A stretch of DNA of 64,000 bases, taken from contig CANJIL010000001.1 in assembly GCA_947474455.1 (NCBI GenBank), positions 62,001 to 126,000 on the forward strand. Direction: 5' to 3'. The notes beneath the pieces were generated by a model. The model saw nothing but the letters and a program-made list of their open reading frames with translations. It had not been told where the DNA came from and did no database searches. Both the position numbers and the translations under genes were made by a program. The DNA comes from Hyphomonadaceae bacterium. GTDB lineage: Bacteria > Pseudomonadota > Alphaproteobacteria > Caulobacterales > Hyphomonadaceae. Position 1 is the stretch's first letter, and every line of letters begins with the position of its first letter. Positions 10,058-21,295 of the stretch are shown piece by piece.

Positions 10058-10079
10058 TCCTACCGGACCGAACGGCGAG
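10039..10079 (+). promoter_or_regulatory. ilvB attenuator: leader hairpin and competing antiterminator segment
   Basis: CTCGCCG (10039-10045) pairs with CGGCGAG (10073-10079), enclosing a second stem CCGGTA/TACCGG (10051-10056 with 10061-10066). The GGCCC at 10048-10052 can instead pair with the GGGCC (10093-10097) of the downstream terminator. A ribosome stalled on the Leu/Val codons would therefore free this region to block the terminator. Pairing was read by eye. Confidence 0.65.
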
Positions 10080-10090
10080 ACGCGAAATCG

Positions 10091-10117
10091 AAGGGCCCGA
10101 GTGGCCCTTTTTCTTTT
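10091..10117 (+). terminator. ilvB attenuator terminator
   Basis: AAGGGCC, a five-base loop CGAGT, and GGCCCTT are followed by TTTTTCTTTT: a textbook intrinsic terminator 34 bases before the ilvB start. Its position between a branched-chain leader peptide and ilvB identifies it as the attenuator stem. Confidence 0.88.
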
Positions 10118-10150
10118 CCCAGAACCTGCAAGACACTGTGAAAGCCCGAG

Positions 10151-11941
10151 ATGGACGGAAATTCGAAAATGGACACGCAGACGCCGAAACAGGTTGCGGC
10201 CGAACAGCTGACCGGCGCGGAGATCGTTATGCGCGCGCTCGCCGATCAGGGCGTCGACACGATCTTCGGCTATCCCGGCGGCGCTGTCCTTCCGATCTAT
10301 GACGCGATCTACGCCCAGCAGGAGGTTCGCCACATCCTCGTCCGGCACGAGCAGGGGGCCGGTCACATGGCGGAAGGTTACGCCCGCTCCACCGGCAAGT
10401 GCGGCGTCGCGCTCGCAACCTCCGGCCCCGGCGCCACCAACATGGTGACCCCGCTCGCCGACGCCCTGATGGATTCCATCCCCATGGTCGTCTTCACCGG
10501 CCAGGTTCCCACCCACCTGATCGGCTCCGACGGTTTCCAGGAAGCCGATACGGTTGGCATCACGCGCTCCTGCACCAAGCACAACTATCTCGTCCGCGAC
10601 GTGAACGATCTCGCGCGCACGATCCACGAGGCCTTCTACGTCGCCACTCACGGCCGACCCGGCCCCGTGCTGGTCGACATTCCGAAGAACGTCCAGTTCG
10701 CCAAGGGTCGCTATGTCGGCCCCGAAGCGATCGAGCATCGCACTTATCATCCGCGCACCGAACCTCAGGACAAGCGCATCGAGGAAGCGCTCGCCCTGAT
10801 GGCCAGCGCTCAGCGCCCGATCATCTACAGCGGCGGCGGCGTCATCAATTCCGGCCCCGCGGCTTCCGAAGCCCTGCGCGCGTTGGCGAAAGCCACAGGC
10901 TGGCCTGTCACCTCCACGCTGATGGGCCTCGGCGCCTTCCCGGCGTCGGATAAGCAATGGCTCGGCATGCTCGGAATGCACGGCTCGTTCGAATCTAACA
11001 ACGCCATGCACGATTGCGACGTCATGCTCTGCGTCGGCGCCCGTTTCGATGACCGCGTCACCGGCCGTCTCGACGCCTTCTCGCCCCGCTCGAAGAAGAT
11101 CCACATCGACATCGACCCATCCTCGATCAACAAGAACGTCCGCGTGGACATTCCGGTTGTCGCTGACTGCGGCAAGGCGCTGAAGGCGCTGGTTAAGGGA
11201 TGGGTCAAGGTCGCGGGCAAGCCGTCCGACATCAAGCCATGGTGGAAGCAGATCGACGAATGGCGCGCCCGCAAGGGCTTCGCCTATCCGAACTCGAAAA
11301 AGCTCATCAAGCCGCAATACGCCATCGAGCGTCTCTACGAGCTGACGAAGGACCGTGACGTCTACGTCACCACCGAAGTTGGCCAGCACCAGATGTGGGC
11401 CGCGCAGTTCTTCCATTTCGATCAACCCAACCGCTGGATGACCTCCGGCGGCCTCGGCACGATGGGCTATGGTCTGCCCGCCGCCATCGGAGTGCAGGCC
11501 GCGCACCCGAAAGCGCTCGTCATCGACATCGCGGGCGACGCGTCCGTGCAGATGACCATGCAGGAAATGTCGTGCGCCGTTCAGCACGAACTGCCGGTCA
11601 AGATTTTCATTCTCAACAACGAATGGATGGGCATGGTCCGCCAATGGCAGCAGCTGCTGCATGGCGAGCGCTATTCGCATTCTTATTCCGACGCTCTGCC
11701 GGATTTCGTGAAGCTCGCCGAAGCCTATGGCTGCCACGGCATCCGCTGTGACGATCCCGCCAATCTCGACGACGCCATCCTCGAAATGATCAACACGCCG
11801 AAACCAGTGCTGTTTGATTGCCGTGTCGAAAAGGCCGAGAACTGCTTCCCGATGATCCCCTCGGGCGCCGCCCACAACGAGATGATCCTCGGCAAGATAT
11901 CCGGCGACGAGATAGGTGAAGCCGGGAAGATGCTGGTCTAG
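10151..11941 (+). CDS. ilvB: Acetolactate synthase large subunit
   Basis: First common enzyme of Ile/Val/Leu synthesis; a ThDP- and FAD-dependent enzyme condensing pyruvate with pyruvate or 2-ketobutyrate. The 596-aa protein has GYPGGAVLPIYDAIY and the RHEQGAGHMAEGYAR loop (catalytic Glu), a central FAD domain, and the ThDP motif GDASVQMTMQE ending in NNEWMGMVRQW. It is controlled by the upstream attenuator. ATG 10169 is a possible alternative start. The regulatory subunit ilvH follows, but separated by one extra gene. Confidence 0.97.
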   Translation: MDGNSKMDTQTPKQVAAEQLTGAEIVMRALADQGVDTIFGYPGGAVLPIYDAIYAQQEVRHILVRHEQGAGHMAEGYARSTGKCGVALATSGPGATNMVTPLADALMDSIPMVVFTGQVPTHLIGSDGFQEADTVGITRSCTKHNYLVRDVNDLARTIHEAFYVATHGRPGPVLVDIPKNVQFAKGRYVGPEAIEHRTYHPRTEPQDKRIEEALALMASAQRPIIYSGGGVINSGPAASEALRALAKATGWPVTSTLMGLGAFPASDKQWLGMLGMHGSFESNNAMHDCDVMLCVGARFDDRVTGRLDAFSPRSKKIHIDIDPSSINKNVRVDIPVVADCGKALKALVKGWVKVAGKPSDIKPWWKQIDEWRARKGFAYPNSKKLIKPQYAIERLYELTKDRDVYVTTEVGQHQMWAAQFFHFDQPNRWMTSGGLGTMGYGLPAAIGVQAAHPKALVIDIAGDASVQMTMQEMSCAVQHELPVKIFILNNEWMGMVRQWQQLLHGERYSHSYSDALPDFVKLAEAYGCHGIRCDDPANLDDAILEMINTPKPVLFDCRVEKAENCFPMIPSGAAHNEMILGKISGDEIGEAGKMLV

Positions 11942-11977
11942 AAAAGCGAGGTCAGCGGGGCGGCACGGGAGAGGAAG

Positions 11978-12532
11978 ATGGCGGATTTCTTCGCAAGGTT
12001 AGGGGTGGAGCAATGGCTTGCGCTGCTGTCGGCCTTGCTCGCCCTCTCGTCCTTCTTCCTCAACCTGCGTCTTGTGGCCCGTCAGGAAAAACGCAACGCC
12101 GCTAATCTCAAGCTCGCGCACGACAGCGACATCATCAACTGGTCCGACGAAGTGATCGAAACCCTTGCTACCGCGCAGGAAATTCTGGCCGAGAAGGGCG
12201 TCTCTTTTGGCGACGCCGAATTCCCGTCCCGCCGCTCCAACGCCCGCGCGCAGATCTCTGCGCTGATCGACCGTGGCCGCCTCTTCTTTCCCAACCGCGC
12301 CGATGGCGATCATGGTGTCGAGAAGGAGGCCGGCTACCAGGGCCGCCGCCAGCCGGTGCTCGACGTGCTGGTACAGGCCTACGCGACCATCGACAAGTCC
12401 GGCGGATCGCCCGGCCCGGATCGCGCCGCCGGCGAAGCCCTGCTCAAGCAGCGCCGCCTGTTCGTCGCCGAAGTGTTCAAGACCGTCGACCCGATCCGTC
12501 GCGGCGAGACAATCAAGGAGCTTGCGGCATGA
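11978..12532 (+). CDS. Unknown membrane-anchored protein inserted between ilvB and ilvH
   Basis: A 184-aa protein with a good ribosome site (GAGAGGAAG). One N-terminal membrane helix (residues about 12-34, WLALLSALLALSSFFLNLRL) is followed by a soluble, probably helical, charged domain containing RGRLFFPN and an RRQPVLDVLVQAY segment. Its stop overlaps the ilvH start by four bases (ATGA), so it is translationally coupled to acetolactate synthase. I do not recognise a named family. Codon usage looks like the neighbours, so there is no sign of recent transfer. Confidence 0.85.
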   Translation: MADFFARLGVEQWLALLSALLALSSFFLNLRLVARQEKRNAANLKLAHDSDIINWSDEVIETLATAQEILAEKGVSFGDAEFPSRRSNARAQISALIDRGRLFFPNRADGDHGVEKEAGYQGRRQPVLDVLVQAYATIDKSGGSPGPDRAAGEALLKQRRLFVAEVFKTVDPIRRGETIKELAA

Positions 12533-13115
12533 CCCGCGCCACCCGCACCCGCGCCCCCGCCAAGACCGGCGTCCGCGAAGATCCCGCCTCCGCCTATGAC
12601 ATGACCGCGTCCGACGAGGGCATCGAGCAGCGAACGCTCGCCTGCATCGTCGACAACGAGCCGGGCGTGCTCGCCCGCGTCGTCGGCCTGTTCTCCGCCC
12701 GTGGCTACAACATCGAGTCGCTGACGGTCGCCGAGATCGACCGCAACGCGCACCAGTCGCGCATCACTATCGTCACCTCCGGCACCAATCACGTGCTCGA
12801 GCAGATCGAGCAGCAGCTGCTCCGCCTCGTCCCCGTCGCAAAGGTAATCGATGTCAGCAATTCCAGCGGCGGCATCGAGCGCGAACTCGCGTTGGTGAAA
12901 GTTGCAGGCAAGGGCGACGCGCGCGTTGAGTCGCTGCGCATTTCCGAAATCTTCCGTGCGCACGTCATCGACACGACAAATGAGAGCTTCATTTTCGAAG
13001 TCACCGGCGCCAGCCAGAAGATCGACCAGTTCGTGGAACTCATGCGCCCCCTCGGTCTTGTCGAGGTTTCGCGCACGGGTGTTCTCAGCATCCAACGCGG
13101 TAAGGAAAAGGCAGG

Positions 13116-13119
<4 letters not shown>
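12529..13119 (+). CDS. ilvH: Acetolactate synthase small (regulatory) subunit
   Basis: Valine-sensing subunit of IlvB. The 196-aa protein has an N-terminal extension of about 28 residues, an ACT domain (ACIVDNEPGVLARVVGLFSARGYNIESLTV), and the C-terminal regulatory domain (ERELALVKV, GLVEVSRTGVLSI). It overlaps both neighbours by four bases, so the block 11978-13661 is one transcript. Confidence 0.96.
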
Positions 13120-14748
<1,629 letters not shown>

Positions 14749-14788
14749 CTCGGATTGATCCTCCTTCGCGAAGCGCGGGGGCAATCCC

Positions 14789-15433
14789 TCACTCTGTCGC
14801 CTTGATCGTCTCAGGATCGAAGATCGCGAGGTCCGAGGGCATGAACGCCACGGCGGCCTTCGTGGCCGATCCCGGCAGGCGGAAGAAATAGCGCGCGCCC
14901 CGTTCGGAAGGGCCGAGCTGGCCGCGTGGCGGGCTGGGTTCGTCGACCTTCTGGTCCAGGAACAGCTGATATTTCGCCGTCAGCGCGCCGGTCGGCCGTA
15001 ACTCCAGCTTGCCAGACGCCAATCCAGCCGGCGCGAACAAACATTCCTCATTGCCTGGCGCGGGCGAGGCCGCACGCACAGCGGGCAGGATCGACGCCAT
15101 GTCCGCGCCCTCGGCAATGTCGAACAACTGCACCACATGAAAACCCTGCACGCCGTTGCTCTCGGGGTCGGTGAATTCCTCGACAATCCCCGGCAGCGCA
15201 GCATCAGCCCCGTAGGGCGCGCTATCCCCCGGGCATTTGAGACTCCACATCGAAACGCCTGCGCCGCGCACCTCGCCCCACGTGCATCCAGTCATCGCCT
15301 CGGCGAGACTCGGCGGCGGGACGGGCGCGGCGTCAGGCGTCTCGGGCGCTTATTCTTGCGCGGATGCAACCGGCGCATCAGGCGTACAGCTCGCAAGCAA
15401 AACAAGCGCTGCCCCCAGAACCGATTTCCGCAT
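14789..15433 (-). pseudogene. Lipoprotein gene interrupted by a premature stop
   Basis: Starting from ATG 15433, which has a GGGGCGAGAG ribosome site, the frame encodes a clean lipoprotein signal (MRKSVLGAALVLLASC). After 27 codons it meets TAA at 15350-15352, then continues open in the same frame to 14789, with Pro-rich linker, TWGEVRGAGVSMWSLKCPG and a beta-rich domain. The part after the stop has an in-frame ATG (15295) but would lack any export signal. A single G-to-T change (GAA to TAA) explains it. Function unknown. It could be a fresh nonsense mutation or a base-call error. Confidence 0.7.
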
Positions 15434-15559
15434 GTCTCTCGCCCCAGGCTAGGCTCGCAGCCGCCAACTGGCTAGCATCTGGGCAGGCGCGGTAACATCG
15501 CGATTTCATGTCACCCGCGGTGTGTCCACTGTGGCAGCCTGCCATGCTAGGGATCGTCG

Positions 15560-16090
15560 ATGTTCACCCACCGACTTGCGACCGAAGCTGATCTCCCCGC
15601 CATCACGGCCCTGATGGAGATCGCCATCGCCGAGCATCTCAAGGCCTTCCTCGATTCCGCCCAGGTCGAACTCTCGAAGTCCATCATGGGCCTGGACACC
15701 CAGCTGATTGCTGACCGCACCTATGTCGTCGTGGAAGAGGAGGGGCGTCTCGCCGGTTGCGGCGGTTGGTCCCGCCGCGCCACGCTCTATGGCGGCGATC
15801 ATTCCACCAGCCAGCGCAACGCAGCCCTGCTGGACATGTCGAAGGACGCCGCCCGCATCCGCGCCATGTACACCCACCCGGATTTCAAGCGGCGAGGCGT
15901 CGGCCGCCTCATCCTCGACATCTGCGAAGGCGCTGCGCGCGAGGCCGGGTTCAAGTCGGTCGAGCTCATGGCCACGATGTCGGGCGAGCCGCTCTACCGG
16001 GCCTGCGGCTATAACGATATCCAGCGCATCATCGCCGCCTCGAAGGATGGCGTTGATGTTCCCGGCGTCCGGATGGGCAAGACGCTCTGA
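15560..16090 (+). CDS. GNAT-family N-acetyltransferase
   Basis: A 176-aa acetyl-CoA-dependent acetyltransferase. The acetyl-CoA pyrophosphate loop RRGVGRLILDI follows the strand RIRAMYTHPDF. The N-terminal half (RLATEADLPAITALMEIAI) and the final EPLYRACGY are typical of the family. The substrate cannot be inferred. It lies 40 bases upstream of the rhomboid gene on the same strand and may share its transcript. Confidence 0.9.
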   Translation: MFTHRLATEADLPAITALMEIAIAEHLKAFLDSAQVELSKSIMGLDTQLIADRTYVVVEEEGRLAGCGGWSRRATLYGGDHSTSQRNAALLDMSKDAARIRAMYTHPDFKRRGVGRLILDICEGAAREAGFKSVELMATMSGEPLYRACGYNDIQRIIAASKDGVDVPGVRMGKTL

Positions 16091-16131
16091 TCAAGGTTGC
16101 CGAAGCCCCCCGCAACCGCCATCTTGCCTTC

Positions 16132-16833
16132 ATGCCCCATGACGCCTCCGAAGCTCCCACCCAATCCCGCCGGCAGCCGATCTTCAACGCGCCGCTGATT
16201 GCCGTTATCATGTCGATCCTGTTGGTCGCGCTCTATGCCGCCTACGCCTTCGCGCCGTATGCGGAGCAGCAGGCCACGCTCTACGATTTCGCCCTCGCGC
16301 CGGAGCGCTTCTGGGCGCCCGCCGGATCGCCGGATGTCTATCCCGATACGCTGTCCGGCCTGCTGACGCTTGGGTCCACCGCGCTGCTGCATGGCGACTG
16401 GATGCACGTCATCGTCAACGCGCTCATGCTGCTGGCGTTCGGCTCGCCGGTTGCGCGCACGCTGGGTTCGGGTCCGACAGGCTGGGGCCTCTGGATGATC
16501 ATTTTTCTGGGTTCGGTCATTGCCGGATCCGCCCTCTATCTTGCCTTTGCAACGGCCGAGAGTCCGTTCGCGGTCGGCGCCTCGGGCGGCACGTCAGGCC
16601 TCGTAGCTGCCGCCTTCTTGCTCGATCCCTATGGCTTGAAACGCAAGTTGTGGTCTCGCGAGTTCCTCGGCCTGACCATCGCTTTTGGCGTCGCCAATGC
16701 GGTGCTCACATTTGTGGCCCCTCAACTCCTCGGCATGGGGCTGGCTTGGGAAGCGCATGCCGGGGGCTATCTAGCAGGGGCAATTCTGATGGCTGTGCTG
16801 CCGGTTAAGGGTTACCGGCCAGAGGAATCATGA
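16132..16833 (+). CDS. Rhomboid-family intramembrane serine protease
   Basis: A 233-aa membrane protein with about six helices. The signature elements are in order: HGDWMHVIVNALMLLAFG after the first helix pair, the catalytic Ser in VGASGGTSGL (near residue 145), and the catalytic His in WEAHAGGYLAG. This is the short bacterial core form without extra domains. Substrate unknown; it presumably cleaves membrane-anchored proteins within the inner membrane. Confidence 0.92.
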   Translation: MPHDASEAPTQSRRQPIFNAPLIAVIMSILLVALYAAYAFAPYAEQQATLYDFALAPERFWAPAGSPDVYPDTLSGLLTLGSTALLHGDWMHVIVNALMLLAFGSPVARTLGSGPTGWGLWMIIFLGSVIAGSALYLAFATAESPFAVGASGGTSGLVAAAFLLDPYGLKRKLWSREFLGLTIAFGVANAVLTFVAPQLLGMGLAWEAHAGGYLAGAILMAVLPVKGYRPEES

Positions 16834-16939
16834 CGATTTGGCGCCCGCCTCATTCGGGCCGCGTTCATGTTGGAGGGGCGTATATCGCCACCTTGAACAG
16901 CCCGTCGTGTTTCGCGGCCCGTCCCTGAAGGAGACTAAG

Positions 16940-17428
16940 ATGAGGCTTCTGGCTATTGCTGCAACGGCCCTGCTGGGTGTGTGCGCTGCGACTGCAGACA
17001 CAGCCAAGGACGGCGCCATTCAGGTAAAGCCGGGCAAGTGGAAGTGGAAGCAGGAAACCAGCATCATGGCGATCCCGCTAAACGAGGAAAACCTCGAATG
17101 CCTGATCCCGCAGAAGGCGCGCATCACGCTGTCGAAACTGGCGCGCGATCTTGAGGAAGGCTGCACGGTCGACGAAGTCGTTCCGATTGCGGCCGGCTAC
17201 TCGTTCAAGCTCATCTGCAAGGGCAAGACGACCGGCAATGCCGAAGCCACGCTGACGCACACGCAGACCACGATGACGATCCGCGCCAGGGGCACGGCCA
17301 ATCTCGGCCCCATCCCGGCCGGCTTCTCGATGAATGCCGACGCCACCTACCAGGGCGACTGCAGCCCCGCTGAAGTCGCGACGGAAACGGAACGCTGGAA
17401 CAAGGAGAACTCCGGCGTGAAGCCGTAG
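16940..17428 (+). CDS. DUF3617-type exported protein
   Basis: A 162-aa protein with a signal peptide (MRLLAIAATALLGVCAATA) and the DUF3617 pattern: an early PGKWKWKQET strand, then conserved cysteines (LECLIP, EGCTVDE, LICKG, QGDCSP) spaced across a beta-rich domain. The start is set by GAAGGAGA eight bases before ATG 16940. DUF3617 proteins are periplasmic and of unknown role, common in alpha- and gammaproteobacteria. A strong terminator follows. Confidence 0.8.
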   Translation: MRLLAIAATALLGVCAATADTAKDGAIQVKPGKWKWKQETSIMAIPLNEENLECLIPQKARITLSKLARDLEEGCTVDEVVPIAAGYSFKLICKGKTTGNAEATLTHTQTTMTIRARGTANLGPIPAGFSMNADATYQGDCSPAEVATETERWNKENSGVKP

Positions 17429-17449
17429 GGATCGCGCCCGAAAACACTA

Positions 17450-17484
17450 ACGCCCCGCGGGATCAGTGCGGGGCGTTTTGTTTT
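17450..17484 (+). terminator. Intrinsic terminator between converging genes
   Basis: ACGCCCCGC (17450-17458) pairs with GCGGGGCGT (17468-17476), followed by TTTTGTTTT. It ends the DUF3617 transcript and may also serve the facing beta-barrel gene. Confidence 0.9.
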
Positions 17485-17497
17485 CAGCCGCCGGTTT

Positions 17498-18163
17498 CTA
17501 GAAGCCGAAGGTCAGGCCCGCCTGCACGACAGGATAGACTTTGTAATCTTCGATATCGTCCTGCAGGTTCTGCTCTTCGATCGCCAGCTGTTGCTGGAAG
17601 TTTGGGTCGTTTGACAGCGTGCCGCCGCTCGCCGTCATATTCACCTCGGGCGATCCCGTGAACATCGCGCCGACAATGAACTTGAAGCCCATCCCCGGGC
17701 CCGAACCCTGGAATGTCGAATCCCAGCCGAGGCCAACGAACGGCGCCGTATCCTCAAGAGCGGCCGTCATGTCCAGATTACCGACCTGTGCGGGCGTAAA
17801 CGTTTGGTTGCCGATTTCCACGTTTTGGGTCGGCGCCGCGTTGAGCTTGAGGGTCTTCTCACCAAAATACGCGCCCGCAGTCAGGATGAAGCTGTTGGAG
17901 AACGGCCTGAAGTCCACGAACGCCCCTAGCGTCGTCAGGTCGAGATCGCCGTCGTAGGCAATGTCGTCGAACGTGTCGTCGACGCCGTACTGGAAATAGT
18001 TGTAGCCGCCGCGCAGCTGGAACATCGGCGAGATCTGCGTCTGCACTTCAACCGAGCCGCCCATCGTGCCGATGCTTCCGCCAACCGCGAGCTGCGCGTG
18101 CGCGGCCTGCGCGCCCATACCGCCGCTGATGGCCATGGCGGCCAGCGCCAACGTTCGTTTCAT
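17498..18163 (-). CDS. Outer-membrane beta-barrel protein
   Basis: A 221-aa protein with a cleavable signal (MKRTLALAAMAISGGMGAQAAHAQ) and alternating short strands with aromatic ends (QLRGGYNYFQYG, GAFVDFRPFSNSFILTAG). It ends in a phenylalanine (LTFGF), the usual BAM recognition end. An Asp/Glu/Gln-rich helical stretch lies just before the last strand. It resembles the small barrels of the OmpW/Opa-like class in size, but I do not assign a named family. Confidence 0.82.
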   Translation of the reverse strand: MKRTLALAAMAISGGMGAQAAHAQLAVGGSIGTMGGSVEVQTQISPMFQLRGGYNYFQYGVDDTFDDIAYDGDLDLTTLGAFVDFRPFSNSFILTAGAYFGEKTLKLNAAPTQNVEIGNQTFTPAQVGNLDMTAALEDTAPFVGLGWDSTFQGSGPGMGFKFIVGAMFTGSPEVNMTASGGTLSNDPNFQQQLAIEEQNLQDDIEDYKVYPVVQAGLTFGF

Positions 18164-18418
18164 GAGGGGTTCCCCAAGTCAGACGTGAGGCCTGGCAAGC
18201 TTGTCGCATTCGCTACGCTGGGCAAGCACGCGCGCTGTGTGCGCTCACAGCGGCAAAAGCCTTAAATGACGTTAGGGAAAGGTGCGGCCTAATCACAGAC
18301 TTGCCTGAACGCCCCAATTTATGCATGTTCCCGCCCATCTTGCCGGGCGGGCCAAGCGCAATTCCAAGGGGGTTTTGCGGGGAAGTCGTCCAAATTCAAC
18401 CCGTTAAGAGGACGACAC

Positions 18419-20608
18419 ATGAGCGACTTGTCGCTGTGGCTGCCCATCGTGGCAGGCTTTATCGCGGTAGCGTTTGGGGTCTTCGCGACCCAGCGTATTA
18501 TGGCCATGTCGACGGGCAATGCCCGCATGCAGGAAATTGCAAAGGCCATTCAGGAAGGCGCGAACGCCTATCTGAACCGTCAGTATCGCACGATCGGAAT
18601 AATCGGCGTGGTTGTGGCCATTCTGGTAGCGATCGCGTTCCGCAACTGGCAGGCGCCTGTCGGCTTCGTGCTCGGCGCGGTTCTTTCCGGCGCTGCCGGC
18701 TATATCGGCATGAAGATTTCGGTGCAGGCCAACGTCCGCACCACAGAAGCCTCGTCCAAGGGCTTGGCCCAGGGCCTCCACGTCGCCTTCCAGTCCGGCG
18801 CCGTAACCGGCATGCTGGTGGTCGGTCTCGCCATCATCGGTCTCGGCGGCTACTACGCGCTGCTTACCACCGGCCTTGGCCTCGAGCCGGGCGACCGCAC
18901 AGTTGTCGACGCAATGGTCGCCCTCGGCCTCGGCGCTTCGCTGATCTCCATTTTCGCCCGTCTCGGCGGCGGTATCTTCACCAAGGGAGCCGACGTGGGC
19001 GGCGACATGGTGGGCAAGGTTGAGGCGGGCATCCCGGAAGATGATCCGCGCAACCCCGCCACAATCGCCGACAACGTGGGCGACAACGTCGGCGACTGCG
19101 CCGGCATGGCGGCCGACCTGTTCGAAACCTACGCGGTGACCATCGTCGCCACGATGGTTCTCGCCTCGATCTCCTTCTCCGGCGCGAATGAGGCCGGCAT
19201 GATGGTTCTGCCGCTGGTGATCGCCGGCGTCTGCATCGTCACGTCGATTATCGGCACCTTCTTCGTCCGTCTGTCCCCGGGCTCGCGCAACGTGATGGGC
19301 GCCCTCTACAAGGGCTTCATCGCCTCGGCCGTGCTTTCGGTTCCGGCGCTCTATGGCGCGATCTACATCGCGCTCGGCGATCCGATGACCACGTCAGTCA
19401 CGATGTCCAACGATGTCGGCACGACGATCTCCGCCATGAACCTGTTCTGGTGCGGCGTCGCCGGCCTCGTTGTTACTGGCCTCATCGTCTGGATCACGGA
19501 ATACTACACCGGCGTCGGCTATCGCCCGGTGAAGTCCATCGCCCAGGCGTCGGTGTCCGGCCACGGCACGAACGTGATCCAGGGTCTCGCCGTCTCGCTC
19601 GAAGCGTGCGCGGTTCCGGCCCTGATCATCATCGCCGGCATCATCTTCACCAACACGATGGGCGGCCTGATCGGCATCGGTGTCGCCGTCACCACGATGC
19701 TGGCGCTGGCCGGCATGGTTGTGGCGCTCGACGCCTTCGGACCGGTCACCGACAACGCCGGCGGCATCGCCGAAATGTCGGGCCTTGATGACTCGGTTCG
19801 TGAAACTACCGACACGCTCGATGCCGTCGGCAACACCACGAAAGCGGTCACCAAGGGCTACGCGATCGGCTCAGCCGGTCTCGGCGCACTGGTCCTGTTC
19901 GCCGCCTTCACCGCTGACCTGGACTTCTTCTCCGCTAACGCCGCCGAAGGCTCTCTGCTGTATGGCGTCGTGGCCGACTTCTCGCTGTCCAACCCGTATG
20001 TGGTGGTTGGTCTGCTGTTCGGCGGCCTGCTGCCCTTCCTTTTTGGCGGCATGTCGATGATGGCGGTGGGTCGCGCCGCGCAAGCGGTGGTCGAGGAAGT
20101 CCGCCGCCAGTTCCGAGAGATCCCGGGCATCATGGACTACTCGGGCAAGCCTGATTACGGTCGCGCAGTCGACATGCTCACCAAGGCCGCGATCAAGGAA
20201 ATGATCGTCCCGTCGCTGCTGCCGGTGCTGTCGCCCGTCGTCCTGTTCCTAGTCATCTGGGGCATCGGCGCAGGCCAGGGCCTCGACCAGGCTGCTTCGA
20301 TCAGTCAGGCTCTCTCGGCTGTCGGCGCCATGCTGATGGGCGTTATCGTCACCGGCCTCTTCGTCGCGATCTCGATGACCTCGGGCGGCGGCGCGTGGGA
20401 CAACGCCAAAAAGTCGTTCGAAGACGGCTTCCGCGACAAGGACGGCGTCGTTCACAAGAAGGGCTCCGACGCGCACAAGGCGTCGGTGACCGGCGACACA
20501 GTCGGCGATCCCTACAAGGACACGGCGGGCCCCGCTGTGAACCCGATGATCAAGATCACCAACATCGTCGCGCTGCTGATGCTTGCGGCCCTGGCGGGCG
20601 GACACTGA
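18419..20608 (+). CDS. hppA: Membrane-bound proton-pumping pyrophosphatase (K+-independent type)
   Basis: Couples pyrophosphate hydrolysis to H+ export across the inner membrane. 729 aa, about 16 helices. The PPi/Mg-binding segments are intact: [40 protein letters not shown], and a C-terminal [16 protein letters not shown] with [15 protein letters not shown]. The residue in [12 protein letters not shown] is Lys rather than Ala, which in this family marks K+-independent enzymes. A GAGG site precedes the ATG. It is monocistronic, with its own terminator. Confidence 0.97.
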   Translation: MSDLSLWLPIVAGFIAVAFGVFATQRIMAMSTGNARMQEIAKAIQEGANAYLNRQYRTIGIIGVVVAILVAIAFRNWQAPVGFVLGAVLSGAAGYIGMKISVQANVRTTEASSKGLAQGLHVAFQSGAVTGMLVVGLAIIGLGGYYALLTTGLGLEPGDRTVVDAMVALGLGASLISIFARLGGGIFTKGADVGGDMVGKVEAGIPEDDPRNPATIADNVGDNVGDCAGMAADLFETYAVTIVATMVLASISFSGANEAGMMVLPLVIAGVCIVTSIIGTFFVRLSPGSRNVMGALYKGFIASAVLSVPALYGAIYIALGDPMTTSVTMSNDVGTTISAMNLFWCGVAGLVVTGLIVWITEYYTGVGYRPVKSIAQASVSGHGTNVIQGLAVSLEACAVPALIIIAGIIFTNTMGGLIGIGVAVTTMLALAGMVVALDAFGPVTDNAGGIAEMSGLDDSVRETTDTLDAVGNTTKAVTKGYAIGSAGLGALVLFAAFTADLDFFSANAAEGSLLYGVVADFSLSNPYVVVGLLFGGLLPFLFGGMSMMAVGRAAQAVVEEVRRQFREIPGIMDYSGKPDYGRAVDMLTKAAIKEMIVPSLLPVLSPVVLFLVIWGIGAGQGLDQAASISQALSAVGAMLMGVIVTGLFVAISMTSGGGAWDNAKKSFEDGFRDKDGVVHKKGSDAHKASVTGDTVGDPYKDTAGPAVNPMIKITNIVALLMLAALAGGH

Positions 20609-20637
20609 CCGCACTGGATCTGATCTAACCAAATGCA

Positions 20638-20673
20638 ACGGGCCGCGGATCGCTCCGCGGCCCGTTTGTTTTT
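20638..20673 (+). terminator. hppA terminator
   Basis: ACGGGCCGCGG (20638-20648), a six-base loop, and CCGCGGCCCGT (20655-20665), followed by TTGTTTTT. An eleven-base perfect stem. Confidence 0.93.
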
Positions 20674-21295
20674 GACGTCTGTGAGCCCACCAGCCCAACT
20701 CGCGCGCCGCCTTCAGTGTTTTGCCCCACCACGCCAGATTGTCGAACATCGCCGTCCGCGCGTTCACGAGGTACGTATAGTCGCCCAGCGTCTAGCCCTG
20801 CTGGATGACACCCGAATACGGCTCCATCACGATGTTCACCTCGTGCCTGATCGGCGCCGTCTGCAGCTCGATTGCGATCCCCCTCGGCTGTTCGATCGCC
20901 CCCGCTGCGGTAACGCCGCCATGGCCCACGAAAGCGATCGGACTGCGGTTCCATTCATAGAAGGCGTTGTCAAAAGCGTTCTTCAGACCTGCTGTCGGCC
21001 CGTGGCTGTACTCCGACACGGTCGCCAGATCGCCGTCATACGTTTTGAGCTTCTGCCGCCACGCCTCGCTCGCCGGCCCTGACCAGACATTCGTGATGTA
21101 GGGCGGCGGGCTCGACTCGTTGAAAAAGGGCAGCGGATTGCCGCCCAGGTCCAGTGTGAAGTCGTCGCGTTTGGCCGTCGCCTCCACGATCCGTTTCTCC
21201 TGAATGTCCGCTTGCACAATCGCGATGGGTTTCATCGGCCCCTGGGCAAATACGCTGACCGCAACGGTAACGAGGATGCTGATGATGTTCAGCAT
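20674..21295 (-). pseudogene. Degraded NAD(P)H-dependent FMN reductase gene
   Basis: The frame starting MLNIISIL carries the family landmarks NPLPFFNES, TAGLKNAFDNAFYEWNR, AFVGHGGVTAAGAIEQ and a C-terminal AMFDNLAWWGKTLKAAREL. It is damaged: the N-terminal flavin-phosphate loop (normally G-S-x-R) is replaced by unrelated residues, the S-P-E-Y-N motif is eroded to SEYSHGP, and a TAG at 20789-20791 interrupts the frame before the last helix. The 3' end runs into the hppA terminator with no proper stop. Several independent lesions make a true pseudogene more likely than a sequencing error. Confidence 0.72.

Noticed and set aside
9890-11875. 661-codon antisense ORF opposite ilvB
   Set aside because: Composition (His/Asp/Arg/Val-rich) is that of a complement-strand shadow; ilvB is certain.
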